A stretch of DNA of 64,000 nt, taken from the NCBI GenBank assembly GCA_035342635.1, contig DAOQXO010000002.1:1-64000 (forward strand), given 5' to 3'. The DNA is from CADEFQ01 sp035342635 (lineage in GTDB: Bacteria > Pseudomonadota > Gammaproteobacteria > Steroidobacterales > Steroidobacteraceae). Under the pieces are notes generated by a model. That model saw only the letters and a program-made list of their open reading frames with translations, did no database searches and was not told where the DNA came from. The number at the start of each line of letters is the position of its first letter. Position 1 is the first letter of the stretch. The position numbers were made by a program, and so were the translations under genes. Below, piece after piece: positions 17,084-27,774 of this stretch.

Positions 17084-19120
17084 ATGCGCAAGGTCATGCC
17101 CGCTCTGCTGCTCGCCGCCGCCCTGCCCGTCCTCGCCGACGAAGGCATGTGGACTTTCGACAACTTTCCGTCCGCCACGGTCAAGGAACGATACGGCGCG
17201 GAGATCGACGCGGCATGGCTCGATCGCGTCCGTCGCAGCACGATCCGGCTCGCGAACTGCACCGCCTCGTTCGTCTCGCCCGACGGCCTCATCCTCACCA
17301 ACCATCACTGCGTGCGAAGCTGCCTTGCCAACCTGTCGACGCGGGAGACGAGCCTCGAGGAGAACGGCTTCATCGCGCGCCAGCGCGGCGACGAGCTGCG
17401 CTGCGAAACCCAGGTGGCCGACGTTCTGCAATCGATGGAGGACATCACCGGCAGAGTCGCGCAGGCCGTCGCCGGACTCGATGCCAGCGCAGCAAACGAG
17501 GCCCGCAAGCAGACGCTCACGCAGCTCGAAACCGAATGCGAGCGTGACACCGGGCTCAAGTGCCAGGGGGTGACTCTCTACCAGGGCGGCCAGTATTTCC
17601 TCTATCGCTACAAGCGCTACTCCGACGTGCGACTGGTACTCGCGCCGGAAGCCGACATCGCCGCATTCGGCGGCGACCCCGACAACTTCCAGTATCCGCG
17701 CTGGTCGCTCGACTACTCGCTGCTGCGCGCCTACGAGGATGGCAAGCCGGCGAAAACCGCGCACTACCTGCCGATCCGGTTCGAGGGTCCGAAGGCGGAC
17801 GAGCTGGTGCTGGTGCCGGGCCACCCGGGCTCCACATCGCGGCTCGACACGCGTACCGACCTCGAGTTCGCGCGTGACGTGGTGATGCCGAACTGGCTGC
17901 TGCGCTACTCCGAGCTGCGTGGCCGCTACATCCAGTTCGGCAAGGGCGGCGAGAGCGCCGCACGCATCGTCGAGGAGCCGCTCAGCAGCATCGAGAACGG
18001 CATCAAGGTGCGCCGCAAGCTGCTCGATACGCTGCATGAGGATGCGATGCTCGACGCGAAGAGCGCCGCGGAGCGCGACCTGCGCGCGAGGATGGCGGGC
18101 GATGCCTCGTTCGGCGACCCGTGGGCCGACATCGCGCGCGCGGATGCGATCCGGCGCAACATCTACCTGCCGTACGCATTCCTCGAAGGCGCCGCGGGAT
18201 TCAACAGCGCAACGTTCCGCTATGCACGCACGCTGGTGCGCGCCGCCGCCGAGCGCCCGAAGGAGAACACCAAACGCCTGCGAGAGTACACCGATACGGC
18301 GCTGCCGCGACTCGAGCGCCAGACACTGGCACCCGTGCCGGTCTATCCCGAGCTCGAGAACCTCACGCTGTCGTGGTCGCTCGAGCGTATGCGCGAATGG
18401 CTGGGCCCGGACCACATGGTCGTGAGGCAGCTGCTCGCGGCGGATTCACCGGACACGCTCGCGGCGCGACTGGTCGCGGGCACGAAGCTCGCCGATCCAG
18501 CCGAGCGCAAGCGCCTGTGGGAAGGCGGCCAGGCGGCGATCGAGGCCTCGGACGATCCGATGATCAGGCTCGCGATCGCGGTCGATGCGCCCTCGCGCGC
18601 GATGCGCACGCAGTATGAAGACGAAGTCGAGGCGCCGATCTCCACCGCGTCGGAGAAGATCGCCGCCGCGCGCTTCAAGGCCTACGGCACCGACGTGTAT
18701 CCCGATGCCACCTTCACGCTGCGCCTCAACTACGGCAAGGTAGCGGGCTGGAAGGAGCGCGGTGAGGACATCGCGCCGTTCACCTACCTCGCGCGGGCTT
18801 TCGAGCGTGCGACCGGCGAGCCGCCGTTCCGCATCCCGGCGAGCTGGCAGCAGGCGCGCGACACGCTCGACATGGATACGCCGTTCTGCATTTCGACCAC
18901 CAGCGACATCGTCGGCGGCAATTCGGGTAGCGCACTGGTCGATGCAAAAGGACGCATCGTCGGCCTGCTGTTCGACGGCAACATCCACTCGATATCGGGC
19001 AGCTACTGGTTCGACACCGAGAAGAACCGCGCGGTCGCCGTCCATCCGGCGATCATCCGCGAGTCGCTGCAGAAGGTGTACCGCGCCGACGCGATACTCA
19101 GGGAACTCGGCGTGCGGTGA
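17084..19120 (+). CDS. S46 family dipeptidyl-peptidase (DPP7-like)
   Basis: Periplasmic serine exopeptidase that removes N-terminal dipeptides. Signal peptide MRKVMPALLLAAALPVLA; 678 aa precursor. The chymotrypsin-fold active site is visible: His in LTNHHC (residues 74-75), the conserved GGDPDNFQYPRW segment and Ser614 in GGNSGSAL. The residue 18 positions after the Ser is Gly (FDGN). In characterised S46 enzymes Gly at this place goes with DPP7 (hydrophobic/neutral P1) and Arg with DPP11 (acidic P1), so DPP7-type specificity is inferred. I took ATG 17084 rather than an upstream in-frame codon because it starts the signal peptide. The 3' end overlaps the convergent YceI gene by 23 bp. Confidence 0.9.
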   Translation: MRKVMPALLLAAALPVLADEGMWTFDNFPSATVKERYGAEIDAAWLDRVRRSTIRLANCTASFVSPDGLILTNHHCVRSCLANLSTRETSLEENGFIARQRGDELRCETQVADVLQSMEDITGRVAQAVAGLDASAANEARKQTLTQLETECERDTGLKCQGVTLYQGGQYFLYRYKRYSDVRLVLAPEADIAAFGGDPDNFQYPRWSLDYSLLRAYEDGKPAKTAHYLPIRFEGPKADELVLVPGHPGSTSRLDTRTDLEFARDVVMPNWLLRYSELRGRYIQFGKGGESAARIVEEPLSSIENGIKVRRKLLDTLHEDAMLDAKSAAERDLRARMAGDASFGDPWADIARADAIRRNIYLPYAFLEGAAGFNSATFRYARTLVRAAAERPKENTKRLREYTDTALPRLERQTLAPVPVYPELENLTLSWSLERMREWLGPDHMVVRQLLAADSPDTLAARLVAGTKLADPAERKRLWEGGQAAIEASDDPMIRLAIAVDAPSRAMRTQYEDEVEAPISTASEKIAAARFKAYGTDVYPDATFTLRLNYGKVAGWKERGEDIAPFTYLARAFERATGEPPFRIPASWQQARDTLDMDTPFCISTTSDIVGGNSGSALVDAKGRIVGLLFDGNIHSISGSYWFDTEKNRAVAVHPAIIRESLQKVYRADAILRELGVR

Positions 19121-19847
19121 GATCGAGCTCGATCTCGAGCATGTCCTCGACCCGGAGTGCGCCGAGCATCACGCTGTAAGGCATCAGGCCGAGCGCACTC
19201 TGGGCCACGGGAAACCTGGCACTCACGCGTAATGTGCCCGCGGCAGCGGGTTCGAGGCGCAAGGGCACCTGGATCGTGGTGCGCTGCGCGCGCACGGTGA
19301 GCTCGACTTGCGCGGCGTAGTTCACGGGTCCGCCGCCGAGCGTGATGCCGCGCACGATGATCTCCGGATAACGCGCCGCATCCAGCAGGTCTTCGCCCAG
19401 CATGTTGCTGCGCGTCCCCGCGCGCGCGCTGTCCGGCACCACGCCCCCGAAGTCGGCGCCGCGTCCGGCGCGCAATCCGGGCTCATCGACCGCCAGCGCA
19501 GCAACCGGTATGCGCATGAAGAGTGTGCTCGCCGCGGGCGCCGCCGCGAGGTCGATGTAGCCCGACAGGTCATGCGAGGCGACGACGTGGTTGTGCCCCA
19601 TCGAGGCGAGCGCACCGCCACGCCGGACCACGATCGCGAGCAGTGATTCGGCCGGATCGATGCGGTGACGCTGCATCCCGGGCGCCGGGGGCGCCTCCGC
19701 CGCCAGTGAGGGATCGTGCGACGCAGGCACTGCCGGCTCGGGCCCGGCAGGTCCACGCCCCGCGCTCGGGCATCCGGCCAGGCACAGCGCCGCGACGATC
19801 GCCGCCGCACGAGCCGCCTTGCTAGACTTGGAGTCCCTTCCGCCCAC
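19098..19847 (-). CDS. YceI-domain lipoprotein
   Basis: Signal sequence with lipobox LAGC (Cys26) followed by a Pro/Ala-rich linker, then a YceI-like lipocalin-fold domain (about residues 70-249) with SMGHNHVVAS, DLSGYIDLA, RYPEIIVRGITL and SARFPVAQSALGL. YceI proteins bind isoprenoid-quinone-like lipids in the periplasm; this one should be lipid-anchored. The open frame continues far upstream without relation to the family. GTG 19847 is the only sensible start before the signal sequence and has no clear ribosome binding site. The start lies 12 bp from that of the divergent b561-YceI fusion gene, so the two promoters must overlap coding sequence. Confidence 0.75.
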   Translation of the reverse strand: MGGRDSKSSKAARAAAIVAALCLAGCPSAGRGPAGPEPAVPASHDPSLAAEAPPAPGMQRHRIDPAESLLAIVVRRGGALASMGHNHVVASHDLSGYIDLAAAPAASTLFMRIPVAALAVDEPGLRAGRGADFGGVVPDSARAGTRSNMLGEDLLDAARYPEIIVRGITLGGGPVNYAAQVELTVRAQRTTIQVPLRLEPAAAGTLRVSARFPVAQSALGLMPYSVMLGALRVEDMLEIELDLTARRVP

Positions 19848-19859
19848 GGAGCAGAGCTT

Positions 19860-20990
19860 ATGCAATTCCGTAATTCCCTGGAACGCTGGGGTTCGGTTGC
19901 CAAGTTCTTCCACTGGGCGATCGTGCTGCTCGTGATCTGCCAGTTCGCGCTGGCCCTGCTGGCGGACGACCTGCCCGTCGGCGTAGAGAAGCTCAAACTG
20001 CTGGCGCGTCACAAGTCGATCGGCATCACGATCCTGGCGCTCGCCACGCTGCGCCTGCTGTGGCGCGCGGCCAATCGCACGCCGGCACTCCCGCCGACCA
20101 TGGCGGCCTGGGAGAAATTCTCGTCCAAGGCGGCGCACGCGCTGCTGTACGTGTTGCTGTTCGTCGTGCCGCTCGCCGGCTGGACGATGTCGTCGGCGAA
20201 GAATTTCCCGGTTTCCTGGTTCGGGCTCGTGCAGCTGCCGGACTTCGTCGCACCGAACGAATCCACCTACGAAATCGCGCACGGAATCCACGAGACTCTC
20301 GCCATGACCCTCGGCATCGTCGCGGTCCTGCACCTGCTGGCCGCGCTCAAGCACCACTTCGTCAACCGTGACGCCGTGCTGAAGCGCATGTGGCCGTTCG
20401 CGCGCGTGCCGGTGGTGCTGATCACGATGGCTATCGCCGCCGTCGCGATGCCGGGACAGTCGCTGGCGGCGCAGCCCCCCGGCGCCACGCTCCGCGGTAG
20501 CGGCGCCGACAGCACACTCGCCTTCAACTTCACGCAGGCGGGGGCCGGCACGAACGGCTCGTTCAAGGCGTTCACGACGACTCTGATGACGGGTGAGGAC
20601 GGCGCGCCCGCGTCGCTCGAGGTGACCATCGACGTGAAGTCCATCGACACCGGGGACAAGGAACGCGATGGGCTGCTGCGTGACAAGGACCTCTTCGACG
20701 TCAAGCGTTTTGCCGAGGCGAAGTTCGCCGCGACGCGCTTCACGCGCGAAGCGAGCGGGCGCTACCAGGCGATCGGCAAGCTGACGATCCGCGATGTCAC
20801 GCGCGATGTCACGCTGCCGTTTGCGCTCACCGAAATGCCGGGCGGTGGCGCGCCGGGCTGGCTGCTCGCCGGCGAGATCGTCATCAACCGCCTCGACTAC
20901 GGCGTCGGCCAGGGCGAGTGGCGGGACACCGGGATGGTCGGCAACGCGGTTACGGTCAGGTACTCGGTCAAGCTCGCTCCCGTGCCCTGA
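19860..20990 (+). CDS. Cytochrome b561-YceI fusion protein
   Basis: Residues 1-180 form a four-helix cytochrome b561 of the CybB type, with His in KFFHWAIVLL, ARHKSIGI, HGIHETLAM and HLLAALKHHF as candidate haem ligands. Residues about 185-205 give a fifth membrane segment, and 208-376 are a YceI domain (STLAFNFTQAGAGTNGSF, DVKRFAEAKF, RYQAIGKLTIRDVTRDV, RLDYGVGQGEW). E. coli keeps cybB-like yceJ and yceI as separate neighbouring genes; here they are one 376-residue chain. CybB oxidises superoxide and reduces quinone, and YceI binds a polyprenyl lipid, so a membrane redox unit with its own quinone/lipid carrier is inferred. It is divergent from a YceI lipoprotein, and the next gene begins 1 bp after its stop. 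Confidence 0.88.
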   Translation: MQFRNSLERWGSVAKFFHWAIVLLVICQFALALLADDLPVGVEKLKLLARHKSIGITILALATLRLLWRAANRTPALPPTMAAWEKFSSKAAHALLYVLLFVVPLAGWTMSSAKNFPVSWFGLVQLPDFVAPNESTYEIAHGIHETLAMTLGIVAVLHLLAALKHHFVNRDAVLKRMWPFARVPVVLITMAIAAVAMPGQSLAAQPPGATLRGSGADSTLAFNFTQAGAGTNGSFKAFTTTLMTGEDGAPASLEVTIDVKSIDTGDKERDGLLRDKDLFDVKRFAEAKFAATRFTREASGRYQAIGKLTIRDVTRDVTLPFALTEMPGGGAPGWLLAGEIVINRLDYGVGQGEWRDTGMVGNAVTVRYSVKLAPVP

Positions 20991-20991
20991 A

Positions 20992-23154
20992 TTGACGCAG
21001 GTCTTCGACACGATCGACGCCTGCGTCGACGCCACGCTCGAGCGCGTCGGCCCGCGCATCGTGCTCGGCCTGCCGCTCGGCATCGGCAAGCCGAACCTGC
21101 TCGCGAACGAATTCTTCCGTCGCGCGACCGGCGACCCGACCCTCGAGCTGACGATCCTCACGGCGCTGTCGCTCACCCGGCCGCGCCCGCGCAACGATCT
21201 CGAACGCCGCCTGCTCGAGCCGATCGTCGAGCGCGTATTCGCCGATTACCCGGAGCTCGAATACGTGCAGGCGGCAAGGCGCGGCACGCTGCCCCCCAAT
21301 GTCAGGGTGATCGAGTTCTACTTCGAACCCGGCGCCTGGCTCGGGGTCGAATCCGCCCAGCAGGATTTCCTCTCGTCGAACTACACGCACATCGGGCGCG
21401 ATCTGCTCGCGCGCGGCGCCAATGTGATCGCGCAGCTGGTCGCAAAGCGCACGGTCGGCGCCGAGACGCAGCTCTCGCTCGGCTCCAATCCCGACATTCT
21501 CGTCGACCTGTTGCCCGATCTCGCGGCCGCACGCGCCGCGGGGCGCGACATCGTGCTGATCGGCGCCGTGCACCCGCGCATGCCGTTCATGTTCGGCGGC
21601 GCGTGCATCGATGCGGAACGCTTCGACTACCTGATCGACCATCCGAATTACGACTACGAGCTCTTCTGTCCGCCGAACCTGCCGCTGCGCACCGTGGACC
21701 ATGCCATCGCGCTGCATGCGAGCGCGCTGGTGCGGGACGGCGGGACGCTGCAGATCGGCATCGGCGAACTCGGCGACGCGCTGGTGTACGCACTGCTGCT
21801 GCGCCACCAGCAGAACGACGCATGGCGCGCCGCGCTGCTGGCGCTCGGTGGCACGGGCGAGGATCTCGCACCGTTTCGCGACGGCCTGTATGCCTGCACC
21901 GAAATGCTGGCCGACCAGATGCTCGACCTGATGCGCGCCGGGATCCTGCGCCGCCACGTGTACGGCTCGCTGCCGCTGATGCGTGCGCTGGCGCAGGGGC
22001 GCATCGGCGAGCGCTTCGACGGCGCCATCCTCGAGGCGCTGCGCGATGCGGGCGCCGGACCGCAGCTCGATGCCGCCGAGTTCGAGCAGCTGCGCCGCTA
22101 CGGGGTGTTCCGCAGCGACACGCGCTTTCGCGACGGGCGCATTCGCAGCCCCGACGGCGAGTGGATCGCCGCGGATCTCGCCGACGGTGCCGCGCGCCGC
22201 GCGCTCGCGGCGCAGTGCCTCGGGCGGGAACTGCGCGGCGGCGTGGTCGCGCATGCGTCGTTCTTCGTCGGCCCGCGCGGCTTCTACGCGAAACTGCGTG
22301 AGATGCCGGAGCGCGAACTGCGCCAGATCGACATGTGCGGCGTCGGCTACGTCAACCAGCTCTACGGCGCCGACTACGAGCTGCGCTGCCTGCAGCGCCG
22401 GCATGCGCGCTTCGTCAACACGACGATGATGGTCACGCTGCTCGGTGCCGCGGTGTCCGACACGCTGGCGGACGGCCGCGTGGTGAGCGGCGTCGGTGGC
22501 CAGTACAACTTCGTCGCGATGGCGCACGCCCTGCCCGATGCCCGGGCGATCACCTGCGTGCGCGCCACGCGCGAGAAGGCCGGGCGCCTGACCTCGAACA
22601 TCGTGTGGAACTACCCGCAGACGACCATTGCCCGCCACCTGCGTGACATCGTCGTGACCGAGTACGGGGCCGCGGACCTGCGCGGCGCAACGGACAGTGA
22701 AGTCATCCAGCGGCTGCTCAACATCGCGGACTCGCGCTTCCAGGACGGCCTGCTCGCCAGCGCGCACGCGGCCGGCAAGATCGCGCGCGACTACCGGATA
22801 CCGCCCGAGCATCGGCACAACTCCCCGGAACGCCTTGCGTCGACATTCGCACTGCCGCGCCGTGCAGGCCTGTTCAGCGAGTACCCGTTCGGCACCGACC
22901 TCGCGAGCGAGGAAATCCGGCTCGCGCAGGCGCTCACCGCGCTGGCCGCGGACACCGCAACGACAGGCGGGCGCATCGGCACGTTCATCGCGGCGCTGCG
23001 CGCGACCGTACCGGCGGACGCCCAGCAGGCACTGGCACGCATGGGACTCGCCAATCCCCGGGGGTGGCGGGAGCGACTCGCGCGCCGGCTCGTCGCGCTC
23101 GCGTTGCAGCGACTCAGCGAGCGAACAGCTGCGACGGATCCCGGAACGCCTTGA
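20992..23154 (+). CDS. Acetyl-CoA hydrolase/transferase family protein
   Basis: A class I CoA-transferase-like protein of about 720 aa, the long form of the acetyl-CoA hydrolase/transferase family. LGLPLGIGKPNLLANEFF opens the N-terminal domain; IGIGELGDALVYALLLRH, GVGYVNQLYG, VVSGVGGQYNFVAMAHALPDA and VTEYGAADLRGATDSE mark the C-terminal domain. Reaction could be acetyl-CoA hydrolysis or CoA transfer between acetate and another acid; sequence does not separate these. The best start is TTG 20992, just after the fusion-gene stop, with no good ribosome binding site, so coupling is likely. Its 3' end overlaps the convergent VOC gene by 41 bp. Acetyl-CoA synthetase lies beyond that gene, opposing this activity. 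Confidence 0.82.
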   Translation: MTQVFDTIDACVDATLERVGPRIVLGLPLGIGKPNLLANEFFRRATGDPTLELTILTALSLTRPRPRNDLERRLLEPIVERVFADYPELEYVQAARRGTLPPNVRVIEFYFEPGAWLGVESAQQDFLSSNYTHIGRDLLARGANVIAQLVAKRTVGAETQLSLGSNPDILVDLLPDLAAARAAGRDIVLIGAVHPRMPFMFGGACIDAERFDYLIDHPNYDYELFCPPNLPLRTVDHAIALHASALVRDGGTLQIGIGELGDALVYALLLRHQQNDAWRAALLALGGTGEDLAPFRDGLYACTEMLADQMLDLMRAGILRRHVYGSLPLMRALAQGRIGERFDGAILEALRDAGAGPQLDAAEFEQLRRYGVFRSDTRFRDGRIRSPDGEWIAADLADGAARRALAAQCLGRELRGGVVAHASFFVGPRGFYAKLREMPERELRQIDMCGVGYVNQLYGADYELRCLQRRHARFVNTTMMVTLLGAAVSDTLADGRVVSGVGGQYNFVAMAHALPDARAITCVRATREKAGRLTSNIVWNYPQTTIARHLRDIVVTEYGAADLRGATDSEVIQRLLNIADSRFQDGLLASAHAAGKIARDYRIPPEHRHNSPERLASTFALPRRAGLFSEYPFGTDLASEEIRLAQALTALAADTATTGGRIGTFIAALRATVPADAQQALARMGLANPRGWRERLARRLVALALQRLSERTAATDPGTP

Positions 23155-23536
23155 ACTCGAGCGCGTTGCCGGAAGGATCGTAGAGGAACATCGTCGCCTG
23201 CTCGCCGACCAGGCCCTGGAAGCGGATCCCAGGCTCGATCACGAAACGCGTGCCGGCTGCCCGCAGGCGTCCTGCGAGTTCGTGCCACGCTTCCCAATCG
23301 AGCACCACGCCGAAATGCGGCACCGGTACATCGTGGCCGTCGACTGGATTGTGATGCCTGCGGCGCTCGCGCGCCCCAGGGTCCAGGTGGGCGACGAGCT
23401 GGTGGCCGAAGAAGTCGAAGTCAACCCACTCGGCGGCGCTGCGGCCCTCCGCGCAACCGAACAGCCCGCCGTAGAACTCGCGGGCCAGCGCCAGGTCATG
23501 TACCGGAACGGCGAGATGGAACGGCTGCAGGGTCAT
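23114..23536 (-). CDS. VOC family protein (glyoxalase-like), single domain
   Basis: A 140-residue VOC module: PFHLAVPVHDLALAREFYG at the start, HFGVVLDWEAWHELAGRL in the middle, and FLYDPSGNALEFKAFRDP at the end, with the typical His (FHLAVPV, PHFGVV) and Glu (ALEFK) metal ligands. Substrate unknown. The start ATG 23536 lies only 24 bp from the N gap, but a complete domain is present. If the gap is an artefact, it follows acetyl-CoA synthetase by about 55 bp on the same strand and may be co-transcribed with it. The stop lies inside the convergent acetyl-CoA hydrolase gene. Confidence 0.8.
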   Translation of the reverse strand: MTLQPFHLAVPVHDLALAREFYGGLFGCAEGRSAAEWVDFDFFGHQLVAHLDPGARERRRHHNPVDGHDVPVPHFGVVLDWEAWHELAGRLRAAGTRFVIEPGIRFQGLVGEQATMFLYDPSGNALEFKAFRDPSQLFAR

Positions 23537-23560
23537 GGGCAGCTGCGCAGCCAACGGCCA
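23506..23560. repeat. Left 55-bp copy flanking the N gap
   Basis: Identical base for base to 23661-23715 and directly abutting the Ns. It contains the start codon of the VOC gene. This is the expected signature of two contigs that end in the same k-mer and were scaffolded without merging; it is not a biological repeat. Confidence 0.9.
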
Positions 23561-23660
23561 NNNNNNNNNNNNNNNNNNNNNNNNNNNNNNNNNNNNNNNN
23601 NNNNNNNNNNNNNNNNNNNNNNNNNNNNNNNNNNNNNNNNNNNNNNNNNNNNNNNNNNNN
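23561..23660. other. Assembly gap, 100 Ns
   Basis: Exactly 100 Ns, the conventional placeholder length. Because the 55 bp on either side are identical, the true distance is probably minus 55 bp and no sequence is missing. Confidence 0.97.
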
Positions 23661-23715
23661 GAACGGCGAGATGGAACGGCTGCAGGGTCATGGGCAGCTG
23701 CGCAGCCAACGGCCA
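23661..23715. repeat. Right 55-bp copy flanking the N gap
   Basis: Second identical copy of the 55 bp preceding the gap. It repeats the VOC start codon in the intergenic space behind acetyl-CoA synthetase. Collapsing the two copies leaves a normal intergenic distance of about 55 bp. Confidence 0.9.
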
Positions 23716-23745
23716 TACCGGGAAGCGACCATTCTCATTGGCAAG

Positions 23746-25986
<2,241 letters not shown>

Positions 25987-26094
25987 GACTAGCCCTCGAT
26001 CAATCGCCCATAGGGTAATAGCGTAGCAACCCCGGGGCGGTTGTGCGCATCCAACGGAACACCGGCGCCTTCCGGCGCCAGCAGGGAGACATCA

Positions 26095-26868
26095 ATGCGG
26101 ACAGGCGTCATGCTCATGGTCCTGGTTCTGGCGGCAGGAACTTCCGGCGCGGCCCAGGCGGACTGCAAGTTCACCGCGACGCGCGAGGGATCAGCCGACC
26201 TGGCCGGGGTCACGAAGGTCGTCGTCGCGGCCGGACCCGGGGAACTCAGTATCGTCGGCAGCGCGGACGCGCGACGCATCGTCGCCCGCGGCAACGCCTG
26301 CGCGTCCAGTCAGGAATTGCTGGACAGGCTCAATCTCGAAGTGCGTCGCGAGGGCGACACCGTCTTCATCGACGCGGGCCTCGCACGGGCCATCAATATG
26401 ATCACCATCGGCACCGTTTACGCCCACATCAACGTCGGCATCGCGCTGCCCACGAACCTGCCGGTCGAGGCGCGCGACTCGAGCGGCCCCGTGAGCGTGA
26501 GCGGTGTCGCGGCGCTGAAGCTCGACGATTCCTCGGGCGACATCGAGGTACGCGACGTCGGCAGCGTCGAGATCAAGGACAGCTCGGGCGACATACTCGT
26601 GGACGGCGTGCGCGGTGACGCCACGGTGACCTTCGACGGGTCGGGCGACATCGAGATCCGCGACGTCGGCGGCAATGCCGAAGTCGGCAGCGATGGCTCG
26701 GGCAATATCCGCTTCTCCGGCGTGTTGGGCAATGTGCTCGTGGGCAACGACGGCTCGGGCGACATCGTCGTCGAGAACGCGGGCGGCGACTTCACGGTCG
26801 GCAACGACGGCAGCGGGACCATCAATCATCGAGGCGTCGCGGGCAAAGTCACGCTCCCCGAACGCTAG
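26095..26868 (+). CDS. Exported DUF4097-like repeat protein
   Basis: A 257-residue protein with a signal peptide (MRTGVMLMVLVLAAGTSGAAQA) and an AGGGAG-like purine ribosome binding site (gcagggagac) before ATG 26095. The second half consists of five or six repeats, mostly 19 residues, each starting D-[SG]-S-G-[DN]-I followed by a V/I-rich strand and G. This is the pattern of a right-handed beta-solenoid, as in DUF4097/putative adhesin proteins. Location should be periplasmic or surface. Function unknown. The stop TAG shares CTAG with the convergent exonuclease gene. It is divergent from acs, with 108 bp between. Confidence 0.75.
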   Translation: MRTGVMLMVLVLAAGTSGAAQADCKFTATREGSADLAGVTKVVVAAGPGELSIVGSADARRIVARGNACASSQELLDRLNLEVRREGDTVFIDAGLARAINMITIGTVYAHINVGIALPTNLPVEARDSSGPVSVSGVAALKLDDSSGDIEVRDVGSVEIKDSSGDILVDGVRGDATVTFDGSGDIEIRDVGGNAEVGSDGSGNIRFSGVLGNVLVGNDGSGDIVVENAGGDFTVGNDGSGTINHRGVAGKVTLPER

Positions 26869-27761
26869 CCGGATCCGGGCGCAAGCGCTGCGAGCCGCTC
26901 GGCCTGTCGTCGCAGCATCGGCCCGAAGCCGAGCCGGTCGCAGAAGGCATTGAGTGCGGCGATATCGGGTGCGCGCGGACGCAGCGCGGCGTGGTCGAGA
27001 TCGAGCGGCATGTCGCAGGCGATGCCGGTCAGTCGGCGCGCAAGATACGCCGCGTCGCGATGCCGGCGCAGCTTCTCCGCCAGCTTCGACGCCCCGCGGA
27101 TCGGCAGGTCGGCCACCCGCTCGAGGCCGGCATACAGATCGTCGAGCGACGCGAACTCGCGCATCAGCGCAGTGGCGGTCTTCGGCCCGACCCCCGGTAC
27201 GCCGGGGATGTTGTCGACGCTGTCGCCGGTGAGCGCGAGCCAGTCTGCGAAGCGCTCGGGCGCGACGCCGAAGCGGCCCTCGATCTCGTGGTAACGGTAG
27301 CGTTCGTTCGCCGCGTAGTCCCAATACACGTCGCCCTCGCGCACGAGTTGCGCCATGTCCTTGTCGCGCGTGACCACCGTGAACGGCAGGCCGCCCGCGC
27401 GGGCGCGCGCGGCGAGCGTACCGATGATGTCGTCGGCCTCGTACTCGTTGCTCGACAGGTGGCGCACGCCGGCGATTTCGCAGAATTCCCGGCAGCGCGC
27501 GAACTGCCACAGCAGGTCGGTGGGCGCCGGGTCGCGGTTCGCCTTGTAGGGCGGGTAGAGCCGGTTGCGAAACGACGAGGTGAGGCTCTCGTCGAACGCC
27601 ACCGCGAGGAACTCCGGCCGGGCACGCTCGATCAGGTCGCCGAGGAAGCGCGCAAAGCCGAACAGCGCGTGGGTGGGGTTGCCGTCGCCGTCCGCCATGT
27701 CGGGCGGCATCGAGTAATAGGCGCGGAAGACGTAAACGGAAGCGTCGACGAGGTAGATCAT
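26865..27761 (-). CDS. Stand-alone 5'-3' exonuclease (PolA N-domain/ExoIX-like)
   Basis: A 298-residue FEN-type nuclease like the N-terminal domain of DNA polymerase I. Metal-binding acids are visible in YLVDASVYVFRAYY, VAFDE, EYEADDIIGTLA, VTRDKDMAQLV and LTGDSVDNIPGVPGVGPKTA, the last including the helix-hairpin-helix DNA-binding segment. The second and third clusters are complete (ADD, DKD, DSVDN), so activity should be full, unlike some Xni-type proteins. I chose ATG 27761, where the domain begins; the frame extends 14 codons upstream. It follows an HNH endonuclease gene by 13 bp on the same strand, a likely two-gene nuclease unit. Confidence 0.88.
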   Translation of the reverse strand: MIYLVDASVYVFRAYYSMPPDMADGDGNPTHALFGFARFLGDLIERARPEFLAVAFDESLTSSFRNRLYPPYKANRDPAPTDLLWQFARCREFCEIAGVRHLSSNEYEADDIIGTLAARARAGGLPFTVVTRDKDMAQLVREGDVYWDYAANERYRYHEIEGRFGVAPERFADWLALTGDSVDNIPGVPGVGPKTATALMREFASLDDLYAGLERVADLPIRGASKLAEKLRRHRDAAYLARRLTGIACDMPLDLDHAALRPRAPDIAALNAFCDRLGFGPMLRRQAERLAALAPGSG

Positions 27762-27774
27762 GGCGCAGCGGATA

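Noticed and set aside
23506..23715. Direct repeat that could be an attachment site or insertion target duplication
   Set aside because: Copies abut a 100-N placeholder and have assembler k-mer length; there is no integrase or transposase.
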